Source of the DNA: Sulfurovum sp.
GTDB taxonomy: Bacteria; Campylobacterota; Campylobacteria; Campylobacterales; Sulfurovaceae
Length of the DNA: 6,688 nucleotides
Assembly: GCA_004377245.1 (NCBI GenBank)
Contig: SOIK01000265.1
Location: 1-6,688, forward strand
Direction of reading: 5' to 3'
Of the stretch, positions 1 to 5,615 are shown one piece after another. The number at the start of each line of letters is the position of its first letter. Positions within the stretch are counted from its first letter, which is position 1. Position numbers and translations under genes: made by a program. The notes under the pieces are model-generated. The model did not search any database and was not told where the DNA came from. It worked only from the letters and a program-made list of their open reading frames with translations.

Positions 1-86
1 GACAAAAAATTGCCAAGATAGACTCTGAACATGTCTATATCAAGCCTATTCGTGGCGTAGGGTACCTTTTAACAGATCGCGTATGA
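1..86 (+). CDS. C-terminal end of an OmpR/PhoB-family response regulator (partial, cut by window edge)
   Basis: An open frame enters from the left edge (first full codon at 3) and ends at TGA 84-86. It encodes 27 residues ending in IKPIRGVGYLLTDRV. The R-G-V-G-Y-L-L signature is the C-terminal wing/beta-hairpin of the winged-helix DNA-binding domain of OmpR-family regulators, so this is the cognate regulator of the kinase that follows. Its stop overlaps the kinase start (ATGA at 83-86), so the two are almost certainly co-transcribed and translationally coupled. The receiver domain and most of the DNA-binding domain lie outside the window. By analogy with H. pylori HP0166-HP0165 it would be the ArsR partner (acid response regulator, not the arsenic repressor). 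That identity is inferred from the kinase rather than from these 27 residues. Confidence 0.9.
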   Translation, partial: QKIAKIDSEHVYIKPIRGVGYLLTDRV

Positions 87-1327
87 AAAATCTATCTGTA
101 ACCACTTTTATACATATTCTTTTTTCTGTAGCGATCACCATACTGATCGCTACTTTTTTACTTTTTCTCTCTTGGGATGAAGATCGTCATAAGATAGAAG
201 AGTTTAAACATTATCAACTTATTTCAATTACCTTTCTTTCAAAATTACGTCTTAATCCAGACAAAGAAGAACTCAAAAAACTTTATAAAGATTTACGAGT
301 AAAACCTATGTCTTTGCTAGAGACAAAAAAAATAAAACAAGAGATTGAAAAGAGTGGTGAAACGATTTTTTCTGGAGGCTCCTCCGTAGGACAAGTACGT
401 GTGTTTAAAATACGTGATACACATTATATTTATGTACAACGCATGGAACACAATCTTATGCTCAAAGACAACAGACCTAAAAACTACTATTTTGAGATTG
501 CTGTGACTTCAGGTATTTTTCTTATAGGATTATTACTGTTGCTCTATTTGGCCGTTTTAAAAAAGTTATTTCCTTTACGAAAACTACATAGACAGATACA
601 AAAATTTGCTCAAGGTGATATGAATACACGTATTACTTATGAACATGATGATGAGATAGGAAAGATTGCTAAAAGTTTTGATGATGCCATTTTGCATATC
701 AATGAGCTGAGTGCCTCTAAAAACCTTTTTATGCGTAACTTGATGCATGAACTCAAAACGCCTATTACTAAAGGACGTATCGTAGTTGAGATGCTGGAAG
801 ATGAGAGTACTAAAAAGATACTTGTACGTGCATTTGAACGTATGAATGAGCTTATCTCGGAACTTGCTGAGATAGAGAGAGTTACTACACAAAGTTTTGA
901 ACCAAATTTTGAGTATGTGATGCTTGAAGAGGTAGTACAAAAAAGTCAAGATCTTTTAATGGGAGAGAGTGGCTGTGTGAAGTTGGAAGTAGAAAACAGA
1001 GCGTTGACAACGGATGTGAAACTGATGGCTTTAGCTATTAAAAATCTACTTGACAATGGGTTAAAATATGGTCAAAGAAAGTGTGTTATGCTTCGTACAA
1101 ATGGTCAAGTTATCGAGGTTGTCTCTGAAGGAGATCCATTACAGCATCCTCTATCGTATTACACAGAACCTTTTTCTCAGGAAGAGAAGAGAAGCAGTGG
1201 ATTTGGATTAGGACTTTACATTGTACATAGTATTTTAGAAAAGTTAGGATATCAGTTAGGATATAGACATGAAGAGGGAAAAAACATCTTCATGATAGAG
1301 GTGCAAGAGAGTTGTCGAATTAGTTAA
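83..1327 (+). CDS. arsS: ArsS-family membrane sensor histidine kinase
   Basis: A 414-residue inner-membrane kinase that would autophosphorylate and pass phosphate to the regulator encoded just upstream. Visible layout: N-terminal membrane segment about 8-30; periplasmic sensor loop about 31-138 with four histidines (H36, H43, H114, H123) and no cysteine; second membrane segment about 139-159; HAMP linker about 160-210; dimerisation/phosphoacceptor helix with H222 in MHELKTPITKGR; N box around N321/N325 (KNLLDNGLKYG); and a G2 lid GFGLGL at 373-378. The usual DxGxG G1 box is not recognisable; SEGDPL (349-353 region) occupies its place. The MHELKTPITKGR box and overall length match the ArsS/HP0165 type of Campylobacterota, which in H. 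pylori senses acid; the signal here is unknown. The ATG at 83 has no strong Shine-Dalgarno and overlaps the preceding stop, consistent with translational coupling. The symbol is a family-level call. Confidence 0.9.
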   Translation: MKNLSVTTFIHILFSVAITILIATFLLFLSWDEDRHKIEEFKHYQLISITFLSKLRLNPDKEELKKLYKDLRVKPMSLLETKKIKQEIEKSGETIFSGGSSVGQVRVFKIRDTHYIYVQRMEHNLMLKDNRPKNYYFEIAVTSGIFLIGLLLLLYLAVLKKLFPLRKLHRQIQKFAQGDMNTRITYEHDDEIGKIAKSFDDAILHINELSASKNLFMRNLMHELKTPITKGRIVVEMLEDESTKKILVRAFERMNELISELAEIERVTTQSFEPNFEYVMLEEVVQKSQDLLMGESGCVKLEVENRALTTDVKLMALAIKNLLDNGLKYGQRKCVMLRTNGQVIEVVSEGDPLQHPLSYYTEPFSQEEKRSSGFGLGLYIVHSILEKLGYQLGYRHEEGKNIFMIEVQESCRIS

Positions 1328-1346
1328 TTTTATATTTTTTGATTTT

Positions 1347-1375
1347 GTAGGCCGTAGTGCCTCACTACGGCCTAC
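1347..1375. repeat. Perfect 13-bp-arm palindrome between convergent genes
   Basis: Arms GTAGGCCGTAGTG (1347-1359) and CACTACGGCCTAC (1363-1375) are exact reverse complements around a 3-nt CCT loop. The element is far more GC-rich than its AT-rich surroundings and lies 19 nt after the kinase stop and 28 nt beyond the stop of the minus-strand Fe-S gene. The position suggests a bidirectional transcription stop for the two convergent genes. However, neither strand has a T-run after the hairpin: on + it is followed by GGTGGAGACAG, on - by AAAATCAAAAAA. So it is not a textbook intrinsic terminator. A dispersed REP-like palindrome is an equally good reading. Confidence 0.75.
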
Positions 1376-1403
1376 GGTGGAGACAGTTATTTTATGATAT
1401 TAA

Positions 1404-2705
1404 CTAATCCCTCAAAGCTTCGGCGATTAACTCTAATGGATTTTTAAAGATTGTTTCTACCTCCGCATTGTTCATAGACTCACTTATCTGTACTCTACAA
1501 GCAGAACACTCTGCTGAGACATAGTGTGCTTTGGTCTCTTTGATCATGGCTGCTTTTGGTTTTCCTGCTGCTTCAGCAAAGTGGAACTTTTCGGTTTGCA
1601 TGGTTACACCACCAAAACCACAACAACGATTAGGGTCACTCATCTCTATCATCGGGTAGTTAGGAGCAAGTAGATTACGAGGCTCTTCGTAAATGCCTTG
1701 TACTTTTTTTGCATGACAAGGGTCATGGTAGGTCACTACTTCATCAAAGATTTGCCCTTTTTGTTCTAGTAGCTCTTTTAGTTTTGTATTGTCGTGTAAC
1801 CAAGCCGTTGCCATGTGTATCTTCTCACCCACTTTTTTTGCTCTGGCTTCCCACTCTGGCATATCATGGTTTTTAAAGAAGACTTGCCAGTCATGTTTGA
1901 CCATGGCTGAACAGGTAGCTTCAGGGATGAGCATTGCATCACACTCATCCATAAAACTCTCAAAATACTCTATGTTCTTTTTTGTCATATATTCTACTGA
2001 ACTTACATCTCCTGTAAAGTATGCAGGAGCTCCACAACAGAGCTGCTTTTTAGGGATAAAGACATCAATATTGAGTTTCTCCAGTATCTCTACCAAGCCA
2101 TCACCGATTCCTGTATAGTTATAGTTTCCTAAACACCCTATGAAGATAGCTACACGAGGATTTTGCTGCTCTTGGTTGGTTGCAGGTATCTCTTCGGGAT
2201 AGCTGTTAAGAAAGCTTGTTTTTGCCATAGAGGGAATGAGTCTCCCTTTTTTTATCATCGGTAGTGAAAATCTAGCTCTTAAGCCTCTATCTTTATCATC
2301 TTGAGCCAATGCACAGGTTTTGAACATAAAGCCAAACTTCATCACAAGATCCATGATCTTACGGTGACGAAGCAGGAAGAAAAACCCTTTTTTAAACCAT
2401 GCGATACCATACTTATCGGCTATATCTGCACGTACCTCTTCTATGACCATATCAGTAGCCAGTGAGTTTGGACAGACATCGACACAGTTGGTACATAAAA
2501 AGCAGCTCTCAAAGATGTTCTTAGCATTTTTATCTAACTCAAGATCACCACGCTTATACGCACCAAGAAGGTCTATAAATCCACGAGGTGAGGTTGTCTC
2601 ATCGGGGTTGATCTGGTGAATGGTACACACGGGGATACACTTCCCACATTTGATACAATCATCACTGGTAGCGGTAAAGTTAAAAATATCTTCTGGTTTT
2701 TTCAA
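1404..2705 (-). CDS. GlpC/LutA-like (Fe-S)-binding oxidoreductase with two CCG modules, linked to hemN
   Basis: A 433-residue, apparently soluble electron-transfer protein. Two [4Fe-4S] ferredoxin motifs are near the N-terminus: C17-x2-C20-x2-C23-x3-C27 and C68-x2-C71-x2-C74-x3-C78. Two CCG (heterodisulfide-reductase-type) modules follow: C191, C223-C224 and C265; then C330, C361-C362 and C400-x2-C403. The first module lacks the second Cys of the final CxxC (CSAM at 265-268); the second is complete. This order and length match the GlpC/GlcF/LutA family. No glpA/glpB or lutB/lutC partner is next to it, so an automatic 'GlpC' label would be unsafe. It follows hemN by 209 bp on the same strand, an arrangement I recall in C. 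jejuni (Cj0991c) and H. pylori (HP0666). The start is TTG at 2703-2705 with AAGGA 7 nt upstream; the first in-frame Met is residue 86, past both ferredoxin motifs. Stop TAG. The electron acceptor is unknown; supply to HemN is only an inference. Confidence 0.92.
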   Translation of the reverse strand: MKKPEDIFNFTATSDDCIKCGKCIPVCTIHQINPDETTSPRGFIDLLGAYKRGDLELDKNAKNIFESCFLCTNCVDVCPNSLATDMVIEEVRADIADKYGIAWFKKGFFFLLRHRKIMDLVMKFGFMFKTCALAQDDKDRGLRARFSLPMIKKGRLIPSMAKTSFLNSYPEEIPATNQEQQNPRVAIFIGCLGNYNYTGIGDGLVEILEKLNIDVFIPKKQLCCGAPAYFTGDVSSVEYMTKKNIEYFESFMDECDAMLIPEATCSAMVKHDWQVFFKNHDMPEWEARAKKVGEKIHMATAWLHDNTKLKELLEQKGQIFDEVVTYHDPCHAKKVQGIYEEPRNLLAPNYPMIEMSDPNRCCGFGGVTMQTEKFHFAEAAGKPKAAMIKETKAHYVSAECSACRVQISESMNNAEVETIFKNPLELIAEALRD

Positions 2706-2712
2706 TCTATTT

Positions 2713-2717
2713 TCCTT
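2713..2717 (-). promoter_or_regulatory. Ribosome binding site that fixes the TTG start of the Fe-S gene
   Basis: On the minus strand AAGGA lies 7 nt before TTG at 2705-2703. This supports a non-ATG start for the Fe-S protein; no in-frame ATG occurs before the two ferredoxin motifs. Confidence 0.7.
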
Positions 2718-2736
2718 ATAACCTTAAACTCTTTTG

Positions 2737-2809
2737 TTTGTTCCCTTTCTTCTTTACTTGCATAAAGAAGAAACCGAACCCGAAAGAAGAAAGTGCAAAG
2801 GGCTGTCGC
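2737..2809 (-). repeat. 73-bp dispersed hairpin block, copy A (leader of the Fe-S gene)
   Basis: This block is highly similar to 4302-4376, differing by scattered substitutions and 2 bp in length; both end in the shared run GTGCAAAGGGCTGTCGC on the + strand. Inside is a stem-loop: TTTCTTCTTTA (2746-2756), loop CTTGCA, TAAAGAAGAAA (2763-2773), an 11-bp perfect stem. It is extended by GTTC (2740-2743) pairing with GAAC (2776-2779) across a CC/CC internal loop. In the transcription direction it sits 31 nt before the TTG start of the Fe-S gene, so it would be in that gene's mRNA leader. It encodes nothing convincing. It is reminiscent of dispersed intergenic repeats in other bacterial genomes, but I could not search for it. 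Confidence 0.8.
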
Positions 2810-2881
2810 AAGTGATTAACTTTTTTAAATATAAGTCTTCTCTTGGCAAAAGAATTTCCCTTCTTTTGAATATAAAAATTA

Positions 2882-2911
2882 TTGCTACTTGCTACTTACT
2901 CGTTGCTACTT
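2882..2911. repeat. Heptanucleotide array TTGCTAC, copy A (3' flank of hemN)
   Basis: In register on the + strand the units are TTGCTAC, TTGCTAC, TTACTCG, TTGCTAC and a final TT. That gives three perfect units and one degenerate unit with the 7-bp period kept. The array ends 3 bp downstream of the hemN stop codon (2915-2917). A similar array flanks the end of argF at 4452-4479. Too short and too degenerate to be a CRISPR array. Confidence 0.8.
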
Positions 2912-2914
2912 AAA

Positions 2915-4282
2915 TCACACCGTTTTAGAAAAACTTTTTTTATCCCCACCATACTTATTCATATAGGCATCAAATGGCATGGCGATGTTACGGATGAGGA
3001 GTGTTCCTGTTGGACTTACAGATATCTTATCATCATTCATGGTTACAAGGTCTGCATCTACAAACTCTTGCAATGCTTCAAGGGCATCAGCAAAATAGGC
3101 TTTAAAGTCTATGTCATGCTCTTTTTCTACCCGTTTGATGTCTATGGAGAAGTTTGCCATCAACTCCATAATAACGGCTTTACGCAAGTAGTCATCTTCA
3201 TTGAGGTTTACACCTCTTTCAAAAGGAAGTCTGCCTGCATCTATGGCTTCTTCATAGACTTTCATATCTTTGGTATTTTGTGCATAGTAGTGACTTCCTT
3301 CACCGATGCTGGTTAGTCCTATACCTATGAGATTTGCACCACCTTTTGTGGTGTACCCTTGGAAGTTTCTATGCAACTCACCTTTTACTATGGCACCAAA
3401 GAGTTCATCTTCAGGCTTTGCAAAGTGATCCATACCTACCATTTTATAACCATTACTCTCAAAAAAGTCAATAGTATGTTGGAAAATTTGTAACTTTACA
3501 TCAGGTGTAGGCAAGGTCGTTTCATCAAATTTACGCATGGTTTTTTTCATCCAAGGTACATGTGCATAGTTAAATACTGCCAGTCTGTCAGGGTTTAGTG
3601 TAAATGCCGCTTGAAGTGTCTTTTTAAAACTCTCAAAGGTTTGATAAGGCAGACCATAGATAAGGTCAATGTTAATGCTGTTTATGCCATATTTACGAGC
3701 AAGATCAACTGCAGCTTTGGTTAAGTCGTAAGGCTGGATACGGTGGATCTCTTTTTGTACCTTCGGGTCAAAATCCTGTACACCAAAAGAGATACGGTTA
3801 AAACCATGTTTTTGGAAGACTTGCATCTGTTCTTCATTGAAGAAACGAGGGTCGATTTCACAGCTAACCTCTGCATCTTTGCTCCAGTTGGGGAATTTAG
3901 ACTTGACATAAGTAACGATCTCATCAAGCTCAAAAGCTTTGTAAAAAGTAGGTGTTCCCCCACCAAAGTGAAACTGGATCACTTCACGTGATGTATCCAG
4001 ATGTTTTGCTAGGATATCTATCTCTTTTTTCAAGTACTCGATGTAGCTACTTAGCTTCTCTTCTTTAGACGTAAAGACAACATTACATCCACAAAAATAA
4101 CATGCACTACGGCAAAATGGTAAATGGATGTAGAGTGAAAGTTTCTCTGTACCCTCTTCAAGGTATTTAAGGTATGCATCATAACTGAAGCTCTCATCAA
4201 ACTCTAATGCTGTTGGATAACTCGTATAACGAGGTCCGGGCTTGGAATATTTACTAAATTTTTCTAAATCTATTTTGCTCAA
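2915..4282 (-). CDS. hemN: Oxygen-independent coproporphyrinogen III oxidase (dehydrogenase) HemN
   Basis: A 455-residue cytoplasmic radical-SAM enzyme that decarboxylates two propionates of coproporphyrinogen III to give protoporphyrinogen IX without oxygen, using S-adenosylmethionine. Diagnostic features: PRYTSYPTALEF at 18-29; the cluster motif C57-x3-C61-x2-C64-x-C66, the CxxxCxxCxC arrangement of true HemN rather than the HemW chaperone; GGGTPT at 107-112 for SAM binding; and RNIAMPFDAYM near the C-terminus, the HemN trip-wire-like segment. Length matches E. coli HemN (about 457). The start is TTG at 4280-4282 with AAGGA 7 nt upstream; the product then begins LSKIDLEKFSKY (fMet in vivo), aligning well with known N-termini. 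It lies 172 bp downstream of argF and 209 bp upstream of the Fe-S gene, all on one strand. Electrons for the reaction must come from a separate donor not identified here. Confidence 0.97.
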   Translation of the reverse strand: MSKIDLEKFSKYSKPGPRYTSYPTALEFDESFSYDAYLKYLEEGTEKLSLYIHLPFCRSACYFCGCNVVFTSKEEKLSSYIEYLKKEIDILAKHLDTSREVIQFHFGGGTPTFYKAFELDEIVTYVKSKFPNWSKDAEVSCEIDPRFFNEEQMQVFQKHGFNRISFGVQDFDPKVQKEIHRIQPYDLTKAAVDLARKYGINSINIDLIYGLPYQTFESFKKTLQAAFTLNPDRLAVFNYAHVPWMKKTMRKFDETTLPTPDVKLQIFQHTIDFFESNGYKMVGMDHFAKPEDELFGAIVKGELHRNFQGYTTKGGANLIGIGLTSIGEGSHYYAQNTKDMKVYEEAIDAGRLPFERGVNLNEDDYLRKAVIMELMANFSIDIKRVEKEHDIDFKAYFADALEALQEFVDADLVTMNDDKISVSPTGTLLIRNIAMPFDAYMNKYGGDKKSFSKTV

Positions 4283-4289
4283 AGTGTTT

Positions 4290-4294
4290 TCCTT
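4290..4294 (-). promoter_or_regulatory. Ribosome binding site that fixes the TTG start of hemN
   Basis: Minus-strand AAGGA, 7 nt before TTG at 4282-4280. The same AAGGA-N7-TTG layout is used by the next gene downstream. The protein N-terminus set by this start aligns with known HemN proteins. Confidence 0.75.
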
Positions 4295-4301
4295 GTTGTT
4301 C

Positions 4302-4376
4302 TTTGTTCCTTTTCTTCTTTGTTTTGCAACAAATAAGAAAATGAACCCAAAAGAAGAAAGTGCAAAGGGCTGTCGC
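4302..4376 (-). repeat. 75-bp dispersed hairpin block, copy B (leader of hemN)
   Basis: Second copy of the block at 2737-2809. Its stem-loop pairs TTTTCTT (4310-4316) with AAGAAAA (4335-4341) and TTTGTT (4318-4323) with AACAAA (4328-4333) around a TTGC loop. There is one C/T mismatch between the two stem parts, and an outer GTTC/GAAC pair (4305-4308 and 4343-4346). Copy A forms an equivalent stem from different bases near the tip, so the structure is better kept than the sequence. The block lies 19 nt before the hemN TTG start. Similarity to copy A continues a little past the block, at about 11 of 15 positions. Confidence 0.8.
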
Positions 4377-4451
4377 CAGCTATTGACTTCTCTGGGATAT
4401 TATTTTTTTATTACTAAACAATCTTCCATTTTTACAAAATGCAAACGAAAA

Positions 4452-4479
4452 TTGCTACTTGCTACTTGCTACCTGCTCA
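4452..4479. repeat. Heptanucleotide array TTGCTAC, copy B (overlaps the 3' end of argF)
   Basis: Three perfect TTGCTAC units (4452-4472) are followed by the degenerate CTGCTCA (4473-4479) and possibly CTACTAT. The argF stop codon TAG (4455-4457 on the minus strand) lies inside the first unit. The last residues of ArgF, about QVASSK, are therefore read from the array. The same array type follows hemN at 2882-2911. Confidence 0.85.
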
Positions 4480-5411
4480 CTACTATCATCGTTCCGATGA
4501 CTGTCTAACCATACCATAATCCCTTTTTGTGCATGTAGTCTGTTTTCTGCTTCTGAAAAGATAACTTCTTCATGCTTCTCAAAAGTCTCTTCACTTACTT
4601 CATACCCTCTATATGCAGGAAGACAGTGTAAGAAGATAGCATCTGATTTAGCCAAAGACATCATAGTCTCATCTATCATATACCCATCAAACACCTTAAG
4701 GCGCTCTTCTTTCTCATCTTCTTGACCCATAGAAACCCAAGTATCGGTAGTGACAACATCACAGCCTTTGACTGCCTCTTTAGGGTCATTACTAAATGTG
4801 ATCTTTGCACCAGAGCTTTTAGCTATTTCTAATGCTTCTGCTACGATGTTTTCATCACACTCATACCCTTTAGGTGTAGCCACTCTCAACTCAAACCCAA
4901 GTTTGGCTGCAAGCATGAGCCATGAGTGTGTCATGTTGTTTCCGTCACCTACATAAGCTACTACTGGGTTTTTGTCTTTGCCAAACTCTATCATCGTAAG
5001 GTAGTCAGTCATGAGTTGCACTGGATGGTAAGAGTCAGTGAGCCCATTGATCACAGGTACTTTAGAGAAAGAAGCAAACTCTTCAAGCTTTGTATGCTCA
5101 AAAGTACGTATCATCACCATATCTACCATACGAGAGATAACTCTAGCCGTATCTTTCATAGGTTCACCACGCCCTAACTGTATGTCATTGCTAGAAAGAA
5201 AGAGTCCTACGCCACCAAGCTGATAGATACCCGTCTCAAAGCTCACACGTGTACGTGTAGAACTCTTTTCAAATATCATCCCAAGTGTTTGATGCTCCAT
5301 ATAGGGAACAAACTTACGTTGCTTGGTTTGTGCTTTTATCTTCTGTGCTAATGCTATCATCTCTAAGATTTCATCTTTAGTAAAATCTTTAAGCGTTAAA
5401 AAGTGTCTCAT
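4455..5411 (-). CDS. argF: Ornithine carbamoyltransferase
   Basis: A 318-residue cytoplasmic enzyme that joins carbamoyl phosphate and L-ornithine to make citrulline for arginine. Motifs, numbered from the chosen start: S-T-R-T-R at 51-55 (carbamoyl phosphate), HPVQ at 129-132, DGNNM at 156-160, SMGQE at 227-231 (ornithine-side loop) and HCLP at 262-265. The start is ATG at 5409-5411 ([10 protein letters not shown]), which matches where OTC proteins normally begin and has GAGG 8 nt upstream. An in-frame ATG at 5504 would add 31 residues encoded by a dispersed repeat and is rejected. The usual C-terminus near VWLDSHR is followed by about 12 extra residues ([12 protein letters not shown]), the last of them read from a 7-bp tandem repeat. 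Neighbours are hemB upstream (316 bp gap) and hemN downstream (172 bp), all on the minus strand. Confidence 0.97.
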   Translation of the reverse strand: MRHFLTLKDFTKDEILEMIALAQKIKAQTKQRKFVPYMEHQTLGMIFEKSSTRTRVSFETGIYQLGGVGLFLSSNDIQLGRGEPMKDTARVISRMVDMVMIRTFEHTKLEEFASFSKVPVINGLTDSYHPVQLMTDYLTMIEFGKDKNPVVAYVGDGNNMTHSWLMLAAKLGFELRVATPKGYECDENIVAEALEIAKSSGAKITFSNDPKEAVKGCDVVTTDTWVSMGQEDEKEERLKVFDGYMIDETMMSLAKSDAIFLHCLPAYRGYEVSEETFEKHEEVIFSEAENRLHAQKGIMVWLDSHRNDDSSEQVASSK

Positions 5412-5417
5412 CAGAGT

Positions 5418-5423
5418 ATCCTC
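5418..5423 (-). promoter_or_regulatory. Ribosome binding site deciding the argF start
   Basis: Minus-strand GAGGAT, with its GAGG 8 nt before the ATG at 5411. It is part of TACGAGGAT, which occurs twice 24 bp apart (5418-5426 and 5442-5450). The outer copy is the edge of the 108-bp repeat element, so the Shine-Dalgarno may itself be derived from repeat sequence. Confidence 0.7.
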
Positions 5424-5437
5424 GTATATCACATGCT

Positions 5438-5545
5438 CGCCATCCTCGTACTTGCATCCCAAGGGCATTTCCTGTGGGCATACGGAGATCCAAAAGTCTC
5501 TCATAATATCAAACTTGTAGATTCCCAGTCAAACTGAGAATGACG
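5438..5545 (-). repeat. 108-bp palindromic element, copy 1 (in the argF leader)
   Basis: This matches the reverse complement of 5616-5724. The parts are a 54-bp end (5438-5491; 46 of 54 positions identical to copy 2, including a 25-bp exact run), a variable 25-bp middle (5492-5516) and a 29-bp end (5517-5545). The 29-bp end forms a hairpin, on the minus strand TTCTCAGT, loop TTG, ACTGGGAA with one T-G wobble. The outer sequences are related to each other as imperfect terminal inverted repeats (CGCCATCCTCG and CGTCATTCTC). It looks like a non-autonomous MITE/REP-like element. No transposase is visible and no clean target duplication is proven. An open frame runs through it into argF. Confidence 0.8.
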
Positions 5546-5576
5546 AAAACGATACATGTAAAATTTAAAAGAGATT

Positions 5577-5605
5577 ATTTTACCATAAAAGGGTTGAAAA
5601 TAGAA
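5577..5605 (-). promoter_or_regulatory. Candidate sigma70-type promoter for argF
   Basis: On the minus strand TTCTAT (5600-5605, weak -35) and TAAAAT (5577-5582, good -10) are 17 nt apart in the 70-bp AT-rich gap between the two inverted elements. Transcription would start near 5570, giving a leader of about 160 nt that includes the whole of repeat copy 1. The spacing and the -10 are plausible; the -35 is weak, and AT-rich DNA yields such matches by chance. Confidence 0.4.
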
Positions 5606-5615
5606 TAGATGGAAA

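Larger units (their letters stand above)
2706..2914. other. hemN-to-Fe-S-gene intergenic region
   Basis: This 209-bp gap holds, in transcription order (right to left), a heptad repeat array (2882-2911), an AT-rich spacer (2810-2881), the 73-bp hairpin block (2737-2809) and the Shine-Dalgarno. The spacer contains a small stem-loop, CAAAAGAA (2847-2854) and TTCTTTTG (2861-2868) around TTTCCC. TATATT-like hexamers are present on the minus strand, but none has a convincing -35 partner, so I call no promoter here. No stem followed by a T-run is seen, so read-through from hemN is possible. Confidence 0.6.
4283..4454. other. argF-to-hemN intergenic region
   Basis: These 172 bp repeat the architecture of the hemN-to-Fe-S gap. 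In transcription order they hold the end of a heptad array, a 75-bp AT-rich spacer (4377-4451), the 75-bp hairpin block (4302-4376) and the Shine-Dalgarno of hemN. On the minus strand TTGTAA (4432-4437) and TAATAA (4408-4413) are 18 nt apart and could be a weak promoter; the match to consensus is poor. From memory, C. jejuni has a small extra gene between argF and hemN; nothing coding is left here. Confidence 0.5.

Noticed and set aside
1404..2705. Assignment as glpC (glycerol-3-phosphate dehydrogenase subunit C)
   Set aside because: The fold matches, but no glpA or glpB is present and the context is hemN; a general Fe-S oxidoreductase call is safer.
2847..2868. Stem-loop as a terminator of hemN
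   Set aside because: An 8-bp AT-rich stem with no T-run following in the transcription direction; too weak to call.
2882..2911. CRISPR-like array
   Set aside because: Units are 7 bp without spacers; this is a simple tandem repeat.
2882..3316. 144-residue plus-strand frame antisense to the hemN 3' end
   Set aside because: It is the shadow of the well-supported hemN frame and starts within the heptad repeat; no motif is recognised.
4242..4508. 88-residue plus-strand frame between hemN and argF
   Set aside because: It runs through the hairpin block and heptad array and overlaps both genes on the other strand; it looks like repeat-derived translation, not a gene.
5412..5504. N-terminal 31-residue extension of ArgF from the ATG at 5504
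   Set aside because: It is encoded by the dispersed repeat, has no Shine-Dalgarno, and OTC proteins normally begin near [10 protein letters not shown].
5546..5615. Riboswitch or arginine-repressor site upstream of argF
   Set aside because: No recognisable aptamer fold or operator palindrome; only an AT-rich promoter-like stretch is seen.
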